The notes below the pieces were generated by a model. The model was given only the letters and a program-made list of their open reading frames with translations, made no database searches and had not been told where the DNA came from. Source: Bacteroides sp. UBA1317 (lineage in GTDB: Bacteria; Bacteroidota; Bacteroidia; Bacteroidales; Bacteroidaceae). From it: 21,250 bases of DNA. The translations under genes were made by a program, and so were the position numbers. Shown piece after piece: positions 16,328 to 21,250 of the stretch (its first letter is position 1; each line of letters opens with the position of its first letter). Location: NCBI GenBank assembly GCA_002307035.1, contig DBTL01000047.1:1-21250 (forward strand), in the 5' to 3' direction.

Positions 16328-16519
16328 ACGTATAGGTAAATTATTATAATGTTTCTCTTTTCGCTGAAATGCACATAGCAGAGCTACGACTATCAGTCCA
16401 GAGCAATGCGGGCATAAGCGCTATTATGAATTTGGGATAATTACTTTTTGAATCGGGATATTAAAGTCTTTAATATCCTTAGTGAAGAGTTCACAAAGGA
16501 TTGAGACGTGGCAAAGGTA
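16328..16519 (-). promoter_or_regulatory. rho promoter and long structured leader
   Basis: TACCTTTG on the minus strand (16512-16519) gives a -7 box; a good -33 is missing. The predicted start near 16506 leaves a leader of about 180 nt before the rho ATG. Inside it are a perfect 23-bp palindrome (16456-16478) and a 23-codon open frame (16344-16415, starting MPALLWTDS) that ends 16 nt before rho. E. coli rho is autoregulated in its leader; whether this leader acts likewise is inference. The rest of the 325-bp rho/tilS gap (16520-16652) holds AT-rich sequence and an imperfect hairpin, but no gene. Confidence 0.5.
16456..16478. repeat. Perfect palindrome in the rho leader
   Basis: GGATATTAAAG (16456-16466) and CTTTAATATCC (16468-16478) are exact inverted copies around one central base. 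It lies about 28-50 nt after the predicted rho transcription start. No T tract follows, so an operator or an RNA hairpin is more likely than a terminator. Confidence 0.75.
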
Positions 16520-16580
16520 ATAAATTATTTTATATAAATAAAGAATTTTGTTTTTTTTGTTCGTAAAACCTCTTTTTTGA

Positions 16581-16600
16581 CTAAATAAAACATTATTTAG
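16581..16600. repeat. AT-rich hairpin downstream of tilS
   Basis: CTAAATAA and TTATTTAG form an 8-bp stem with a 4-nt loop, about 50 bp past the tilS stop. It could be a weak end signal for tilS, but on the minus strand it is followed by A residues rather than T, so I do not call it a terminator. Confidence 0.35.
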
Positions 16601-16652
16601 ATCATTTTTTTACTCATATAGAGGCTGTTAGAGCACAATAAAAAGAATCTAA

Positions 16653-17927
16653 TTAGCTGAGAGTGACTATTATAACCCGTTTAGTGGCACTGTCTATTCG
16701 AAAACGATTATCTGTTCGTTCTCCGATGAGCCAGGCTATTTTTTCGCCACAGCAGAGCACCCATTGCTGTTCTTTCATAGCGATGGATAACTTTTTGTCA
16801 GTCAGGTAGTTACTAATTAGCTTCTTTCCGACCATACCGAAAGGAACAAATGTGTCGCCTTGTTTCCATTTCCTTATGCTCAGAGGTTGTTTTAATTTAT
16901 CAGCATCGAAACATGCGATCTCCCGTTTGTGAGGTATTACAAAATCGGGCGCATATTCTTTTTCTTCGAAGGTGAGGCTAGGAGGAGTTGTTTTATTTTC
17001 ATCATTGATTGGCTCAATTAATAATAATTCTCTATCCTTTATCGCCCGCCATTCTTTACTCATAAATAATCTGCCTGCTTGTCCCCTCAATGATTGAAAC
17101 ATATCTTCTGCTTGAGCGGAATTGAAACCCAATGGAGCCAGAATCTCGTATAATAAAGTTTGTGGCGAAACTTCGTTGAGCAACTGATCAATGAGGATGC
17201 CTTCTTTTGTTACTACTCGTTCTTTGGCTTCATCAATGCTTTGGGAATAAATTTTAGCAACCTCGCTCAGGTGGTTAGTTGTTCGGGCTAGGCTCTCTTT
17301 GATAGAAGGATTAATGCTTTGCATTAATGGGATCAGTGTCAAACGAATCTTGTTGCGGGTATATTCATCTTGCAGATTGGTGCTGTCTGTTACATAAGAT
17401 TGTTTGATATGCTTCAGATAGGCAATGATCTCATTGCGATTGACGCACAACAGCGGGCGCACAATGTCGCCGTTTTTAGGGCGAATGCCCAATAACCCGT
17501 TGATTCCGGTGCCCCGAATTAGATTAAGTAGCATGGTTTCCACACTGTCGTCCTGATGATGTGCTACAGCGATCACGTCGCAATGGTTTTGTTCTTTCAC
17601 TTCATTAAACCAATTGTACCGAAGTTCGCGTGCAGCCATTTCGATGGAAATGTGTTTCTCTTCTGCATAGGCTTGCGTGTTGAAGTGAGTGATGTGTAGC
17701 TTCACGGCTAGTGATTGGCAGAGTTCCTGCGCAAAGGCCTCGTCTCGGTCGGATTCCTCGCCGCGAAGCCTGAAGTTACAATGAGCTGCTTCGCAAGTAT
17801 AACCAAGTGATAACAGAATGCGTAGCAGTGCCACAGAATCGGCTCCGCCACTCAGTGCCACCAAAACTTTCTCTTCTTGCAAGAATAGTTTTTCCTTATC
17901 GATATACTGTGCTACTTGCTGCTGCAT
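16653..17927 (-). CDS. tilS: tRNA(Ile)-lysidine synthetase
   Basis: The 424-residue enzyme adds lysine to C34 of tRNA-Ile(CAU), using ATP, so that the tRNA reads AUA as isoleucine; it is normally essential. The PP-loop SGGADS (26-31) of N-type ATP pyrophosphatases is clear, followed by HCNFRLRGEESDRDEAF and VAHHQDDSVETMLLNLIRGTG, and the C-terminal TilS domain (about 345-424, QGDTFVPFGMVGKKLISNYLTD). The start at 17927 precedes the conserved fold by about 20 residues. A TATCTTTG -7 box ends only 8 bp upstream of the ATG, which would give an almost leaderless mRNA. Together with trmO and two tRNA genes this window is rich in tRNA biology, though they are separate units. Confidence 0.95.
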   Translation of the reverse strand: MQQQVAQYIDKEKLFLQEEKVLVALSGGADSVALLRILLSLGYTCEAAHCNFRLRGEESDRDEAFAQELCQSLAVKLHITHFNTQAYAEEKHISIEMAARELRYNWFNEVKEQNHCDVIAVAHHQDDSVETMLLNLIRGTGINGLLGIRPKNGDIVRPLLCVNRNEIIAYLKHIKQSYVTDSTNLQDEYTRNKIRLTLIPLMQSINPSIKESLARTTNHLSEVAKIYSQSIDEAKERVVTKEGILIDQLLNEVSPQTLLYEILAPLGFNSAQAEDMFQSLRGQAGRLFMSKEWRAIKDRELLLIEPINDENKTTPPSLTFEEKEYAPDFVIPHKREIACFDADKLKQPLSIRKWKQGDTFVPFGMVGKKLISNYLTDKKLSIAMKEQQWVLCCGEKIAWLIGERTDNRFRIDSATKRVIIVTLS

Positions 17928-17934
17928 TATGTTG

Positions 17935-17942
17935 CAAAGATA
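17935..17942 (-). promoter_or_regulatory. -7 box of tilS, implying a leaderless or near-leaderless mRNA
   Basis: TATCTTTG on the minus strand is a perfect TAnnTTTG match whose inner edge is 7 bp from the tilS ATG. A TTG at 17960-17962 could be the -33 element with a short 17-bp spacing. Confidence 0.5.
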
Positions 17943-18030
17943 ACTTTTTTAGTGCTAATCAATCGTTGCTCGGATGAAAAACTGCAAAAGAAGCAATGTA
18001 CTCGCTTGAAATCATTCTTATTCATCTGGC

Positions 18031-18117
18031 AAAACATCCCTATGTTTTATTGAACAACATCCCTATGTTGTGATTATGGATATGGGGGTGTTTTGTGCAA
18101 CAACATGGGGATGTTAT
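18031..18117. repeat. Array of four palindromic iterons, exact 23-bp period, upstream of feoAB
   Basis: Units are centred at 18039.5, 18062.5, 18085.5 and 18108.5. Unit 1 (18031-18048) and unit 2 (18054-18071) are perfect palindromes, AAAACAT-CCCT-ATGTTTT and ACAACAT-CCCT-ATGTTGT; unit 4 (AACAT-GGGG-ATGTT, 18102-18115) and degenerate unit 3 (ATAT-GGGG-GTGTT, about 18080-18092) are read in the opposite orientation. Consensus ANAACATCCCYATGTTNT. The outer arm bases change together between units 1 and 2, keeping the symmetry. No regulator family is recognised. The 352-bp tilS/feo gap holds this array, the two promoters and no other gene. Confidence 0.85.
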
Positions 18118-18218
18118 TATGGTTGATGTGCTCAATGCAAAAGGAAGAAGTCGCTATCCCCATTAGTAGGTATTATAAGCTCCAGCGGTTGTATTCTATT
18201 TAAAAACAATCTAGATAG

Positions 18219-18250
18219 CTTGTTTGGCATCAAGTTATCATTTATCTTTG
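18219..18250 (+). promoter_or_regulatory. Promoter of the feoAB operon
   Basis: CTTG (18219-18222) and TATCTTTG (18243-18250) are spaced 20 bp, the Bacteroides layout, with a start expected near 18256. This promoter overlaps the upstream in-frame codons from 18220, which shows that translation must begin later, at the ATG of 18280. I see no classical Fur box here. Confidence 0.72.
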
Positions 18251-18279
18251 TAGAAACAAAAGTTTCAAAGGAAATAGGT

Positions 18280-20958
18280 ATGCGTTTATCCGAACTCAAA
18301 ACAGGAGAAAAGGGAGTTATCGTAAAGGTGTTGGGGCACGGTGGATTCCGCAGGCGTATCGTAGAGATGGGCTTTATCAAAGGAAAAACAGTGGAGGTTA
18401 TGCTTAATGCTCCGCTTAATGATCCGATAAAATATAAAATATTAGGTTATGAAGTTTCCCTTCGCAGACAAGAAGCCGGTATGGTGCAGGTCATTAGTGA
18501 AGAAGAAGCGAAAGGATATTGCCGCCATCCCAGGCACAGACATCTTCAACATCGACATCGGATGTTAGAAGCATTTACCAATAGAGAGACGTGGGAGCAT
18601 CGGGCCAAAATAGTAGCATTGCTCAGTGAGGAAGATGCGGAAAAAATAGATGGTCGACGCAGGCGTTTTCGTGGTGGAAGAATGAGAGAAATGCTTGCTC
18701 ATGAACCTTCAAAGAGCTTAGATGCCGCTTGTAGTAATGTGCAAAAAGAAAATGTCTGCCGAAAAGAAGAAAAACTAAAAAAGATAGCTCTGGGCGAGCG
18801 AAAAACCATCAATGTAGCGTTGGTGGGCAATCCTAACTGCGGAAAGACCTCATTGTTCAATCTCGCTTCCGGGGCTCACGAACATGTGGGCAACTATAGT
18901 GGAGTGACTGTGGACGCGAAAGAAGGTTACTTTGATTTTGAAGGCTATCATTTTAAGATTGTCGATCTGCCGGGAACTTATTCTCTCTCTGCTTATACTC
19001 CCGAAGAACTTTATGTTAGGCGTCATATTATAGATGAAACGCCCGATGTTATTATAAATGTGGTAGACTCATCCAACTTGGAACGTAATCTCTACCTCAC
19101 TACTCAACTAATCGATATGAATGTGCGTATGGTTATTGCGCTAAACATGTATGATGAACTCGAAGCGAGTGGAAACACACTCAATCATCATTTGCTAAGC
19201 AAGTTGTTTGGCGTACCGATGGTGCCTACTGTATGTAAGAGGCAGAAAGGCATTGATCGTCTTTTTCATATCATTATTAATATATACGAAGGCGCTGATT
19301 TCTTAGACAAGAAAGGATACATCAATCCCGAAGTAGCGAAAGAGTTGCAAGACTGGCATCGGACGCATGTAGATGAGCAACATCACGAAGAACATCTGGA
19401 AGATTTTGCTCGTCAGCAGAAACCGGCCCAAAGTGTTTTCAGACATATACATATCAATCATGGCCCCGATCTGGAGAAAGCCATTGATTATGTGAAAGAA
19501 GAAATCTCAACGAATGAATCCATTCGCCATAAATATTCCACTCGTTTTCTTTCTATCAAACTGTTGGAGAACGACCCCGAAATAGAAGAACTGGTTCGGG
19601 CATTACCCAATGGAGAAGAGATTATTCGTAAGCGAGACAAAGCGACCCGACGTATATCCGAAGCGATGAACGAGGATTGCGAGGCAGCTATCACCGATGC
19701 TAAATATGGTTTTATCAGTGGAGCGTTGAAAGAAACCTTTATCGATAATCATCAGGAGCAGCAGCAAGTGACGAAAGCGCTGGATTCCATTGTGACGCAT
19801 CGCTTCTGGGGCTTTCCACTCTTTTTCCTCTTTATGTATCTGATGTTCGAAGGCACATTCGTTCTTGGAGACTATCCGATGCAAGGCATTGAATGGCTTG
19901 TAGAGTCTTTGGGGAATCTGATACGAAACAATATGGGCGCAGGTCCTTTCAAAGATATGCTTGTGGATGGCGTTATTGGTGGAGTAGGCGGCGTTATCGT
20001 TTTCCTGCCTAACATACTTATCTTGTACTTTTTCATTTCTCTTATGGAAGATTCGGGTTACATGGCCCGAGCAGCCTTTATTATGGATAAGATAATGCAC
20101 AAGATGGGGTTGCACGGAAAATCGTTCATACCTCTTATTATGGGTTTCGGTTGCAACGTTCCCGCCATTATGGCCTCCCGCACCATCGAGAATCATAAAA
20201 GTAGATTGATCACCATGTTGGTCAACCCGTTGATGTCGTGCAGTGCTCGCTTACCCATCTATCTGCTGCTTGTTGGTGCTTTCTTTCCTCATAATGCAGG
20301 GTTGGTACTCTTCACCATTTATGGTGTGGGCATTTTTCTGGCAGTCATCCTAGCCCGCCTGTTCAGCAGGTTTTTGGTGAAAGGCAACGATACCCCCTTT
20401 GTGATGGAATTGCCACCCTATCGCATGCCTACCATGAAATCCATCTTTCGTCATACTTGGGAGAAAGGCGCCCAATACCTTAAAAAGATGGGAGGCGTCA
20501 TCATGATTGCCTCTATCTTTATCTGGTTTTTAGGCTATTATCCTGATCATGACGCCTATAATACAGTAGCCGAGCAGCAAGAAAACTCCTACATCGGTCA
20601 GATAGGAAAAGTAGTAGAACCCGCATTAGCTCCATTAGGATTCGATTGGAAACTGAGTATTGGGATTTTCTCCGGAATGGGTGCAAAAGAGTTGGTTGTT
20701 AGTACGCTCGGCGTGCTCTATACGAATGATGCCAATGTAGATAATGTTAGTTTGGCTCAACGCATTCCCATCACCCCATTGGTAGCATTCTGCTATATGC
20801 TCTTTGTACTTCTCTATTTCCCTTGCATAGCCACACTTGTAGCTATTAAGCAAGAATCGGGAAGTTGGAAGTGGGCTATTTTTGCTGCCCTATATACCAC
20901 CGCATTAGCTTGGGTGGTATCATTTACTGTTTATCAAATAGGAAGTTTACTGTTATGA
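18280..20958 (+). CDS. feoAB: Ferrous iron transporter, FeoA-FeoB fusion
   Basis: An 892-residue inner-membrane Fe2+ importer. Residues 1-75 are an SH3-like FeoA domain (MRLSELKTGEKGVIVKV, RRRIVEMGFIKG, EVSLRRQEAGMV). A basic linker with a His cluster follows (81-94, C81 H83 H86 H88 H91 H93). The FeoB G domain starts near 177: GNPNCGKT (183-190), switch Thr in GNYSGVT, DLPG (229-232), NMYD (289-292). The membrane part has about 10-11 segments with the gate motifs GFGCNVPA (622-629) and SCSARLPIY (653-661), and GAKELVVST near the end. I choose the ATG at 18280, preceded by AAAGGAAATAGG and lying after the promoter; the frame extends to a TTG at 18220 but that is upstream of the predicted transcript start. 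Such fusions are usual in Bacteroides. Confidence 0.95.
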   Translation: MRLSELKTGEKGVIVKVLGHGGFRRRIVEMGFIKGKTVEVMLNAPLNDPIKYKILGYEVSLRRQEAGMVQVISEEEAKGYCRHPRHRHLQHRHRMLEAFTNRETWEHRAKIVALLSEEDAEKIDGRRRRFRGGRMREMLAHEPSKSLDAACSNVQKENVCRKEEKLKKIALGERKTINVALVGNPNCGKTSLFNLASGAHEHVGNYSGVTVDAKEGYFDFEGYHFKIVDLPGTYSLSAYTPEELYVRRHIIDETPDVIINVVDSSNLERNLYLTTQLIDMNVRMVIALNMYDELEASGNTLNHHLLSKLFGVPMVPTVCKRQKGIDRLFHIIINIYEGADFLDKKGYINPEVAKELQDWHRTHVDEQHHEEHLEDFARQQKPAQSVFRHIHINHGPDLEKAIDYVKEEISTNESIRHKYSTRFLSIKLLENDPEIEELVRALPNGEEIIRKRDKATRRISEAMNEDCEAAITDAKYGFISGALKETFIDNHQEQQQVTKALDSIVTHRFWGFPLFFLFMYLMFEGTFVLGDYPMQGIEWLVESLGNLIRNNMGAGPFKDMLVDGVIGGVGGVIVFLPNILILYFFISLMEDSGYMARAAFIMDKIMHKMGLHGKSFIPLIMGFGCNVPAIMASRTIENHKSRLITMLVNPLMSCSARLPIYLLLVGAFFPHNAGLVLFTIYGVGIFLAVILARLFSRFLVKGNDTPFVMELPPYRMPTMKSIFRHTWEKGAQYLKKMGGVIMIASIFIWFLGYYPDHDAYNTVAEQQENSYIGQIGKVVEPALAPLGFDWKLSIGIFSGMGAKELVVSTLGVLYTNDANVDNVSLAQRIPITPLVAFCYMLFVLLYFPCIATLVAIKQESGSWKWAIFAALYTTALAWVVSFTVYQIGSLLL

Positions 20959-21167
20959 ATTGGCAAGATTGGGTCGTTATCATATTAGTGGTTCTTTGTT
21001 TTGGCGAGATATCCCGTCGTATTTATCTTTTTTTTCGTCGTTCTCAGAGCAATGACAACCCCTGTGCAAATTGCACAAGTGGCTGTGACTTAAAAGATTT
21101 GGCGGAAAAGAAGAAGAAAAGTGGCAAGGGAAACGCCACCAAACCTAAGAAAAATTGCTGTGGATAG
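20955..21167 (+). CDS. FeoB-associated Cys-rich membrane protein
   Basis: A 70-residue protein that starts at the ATG at 20955, overlapping the feoAB stop as ATGA, so translation is coupled; in-frame codons further upstream lie inside feoB. One transmembrane helix (about residues 5-17, VVIILVVLCFG) is followed by a basic stretch, a CxxCxxxC motif (C37, C40, C44 in PCANCTSGCDL) and a Lys-rich tail ending NCCG. This matches the small FeoB-associated Cys-rich family found after feoB in many bacteria, whose role (perhaps FeoC-like metal sensing or complex assembly) is not settled. No terminator follows; the next promoter starts directly after the stop. Confidence 0.9.
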   Translation: MNWQDWVVIILVVLCFGEISRRIYLFFRRSQSNDNPCANCTSGCDLKDLAEKKKKSGKGNATKPKKNCCG

Positions 21168-21198
21168 TTTGGTAGTTTCGAAAAATGTACTACCTTTG
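21168..21198 (+). promoter_or_regulatory. Promoter of tRNA-Cys
   Basis: TTTG (21168-21171), 19 bp, TACCTTTG (21191-21198): an exact Bacteroides consensus. The start should be near 21205, about 12 nt before the tRNA. The -33 element begins on the base after the stop codon of the preceding gene. Confidence 0.85.
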
Positions 21199-21216
21199 CA
21201 ACCGCATTCGAGAAAC

Positions 21217-21250
21217 GGTTCCTTGACCGAGTGGCTAGGTAGCGGTCTGC
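21217..21250 (+). tRNA. tRNA-Cys (anticodon GC-, presumably GCA), 5' half only
   Basis: The last 34 bases read as acceptor GGTTCCT, TG, a 3-bp D stem ACC/GGT with a 9-nt loop, A26, anticodon stem strand GCGGT and loop start CTGC. The first two anticodon bases are G and C. The 3-bp D stem with 9-nt loop and A26 matches the form of E. coli tRNA-Cys; a Ser(GCU) tRNA would normally have a longer D loop and G26. The third anticodon base and 3' half lie outside the window. Confidence 0.72.

Noticed and set aside
18031..18117. CRISPR array from the 23-bp periodic repeats
   Set aside because: The gaps between 18-bp palindromes are only about 5 bp, there are no spacers of normal size and no cas genes.
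18220..18279. In-frame TTG start for feoAB, adding 20 residues
   Set aside because: The added codons overlap the promoter -7 box (18243-18250), and FeoA begins with MRLSELKTG at 18280.
20865..20954. Longer version of the FeoB-associated protein
   Set aside because: These codons lie inside feoB in another frame; the ATGA overlap at 20955 and the family length of about 70 residues fit better.
21217..21250. tRNA-Ser(GCU) as the partial tRNA
   Set aside because: The short D stem with 9-nt loop and A26 match tRNA-Cys better; still, the deciding anticodon base is outside the window.

Overview
The window looks like a chromosomal segment of a gut Bacteroides-type organism (Bacteroidales). Several signs agree. 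Promoters have the Bacteroides form (TTTG or TTG, 19-20 bp, then TAnnTTTG) rather than the E. coli form. Rho is very large, with a disordered insert. FeoA and FeoB are fused. There is a GH130/GH92 mannose-processing cluster and an orphan CarboxypepD-reg/plug/barrel outer-membrane protein. All large genes appear intact. I see no transposase, integrase, phage gene or CRISPR array.

Left part, plus strand (1-8336): the 3' end of dnaX with a strong terminator; then a likely operon of an MFS transporter, a GH130 phosphorylase and a secreted GH92 alpha-mannosidase. By family precedent GH92 trims alpha-mannose in the periplasm, the MFS protein imports the remaining beta-mannosyl disaccharide, and GH130 phosphorolyses it in the cytoplasm. 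This is the logic of N-glycan core use. Next comes a 506-bp gap with a compact promoter/two-hairpin/terminator unit that may be a small RNA, then the orphan outer-membrane protein.

Middle, minus strand (8361-17927): trmO (tRNA t6A methylation), tRNA-His with its own promoter and terminator, a CapA-like lipoprotein, ffh-folD as an operon (folate C1 metabolism and SRP), a MATE exporter, rho with a long structured leader, and tilS (tRNA-Ile lysidine). These are mostly housekeeping genes, with a notable share in tRNA maturation.

Right part, plus strand (17928-21250): a divergent tilS/feo intergenic region carrying four palindromic iterons on an exact 23-bp period; then feoAB, an ATGA-overlapped small FeoB-associated Cys-rich membrane protein, a consensus promoter, and the first half of a tRNA-Cys gene cut by the window edge.

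The least explained signals are the 23-bp iteron array upstream of feoAB, the candidate small RNA after GH92, the perfect palindrome in the rho leader, and the long inverted repeat shared by the convergent ends of the outer-membrane gene and trmO.
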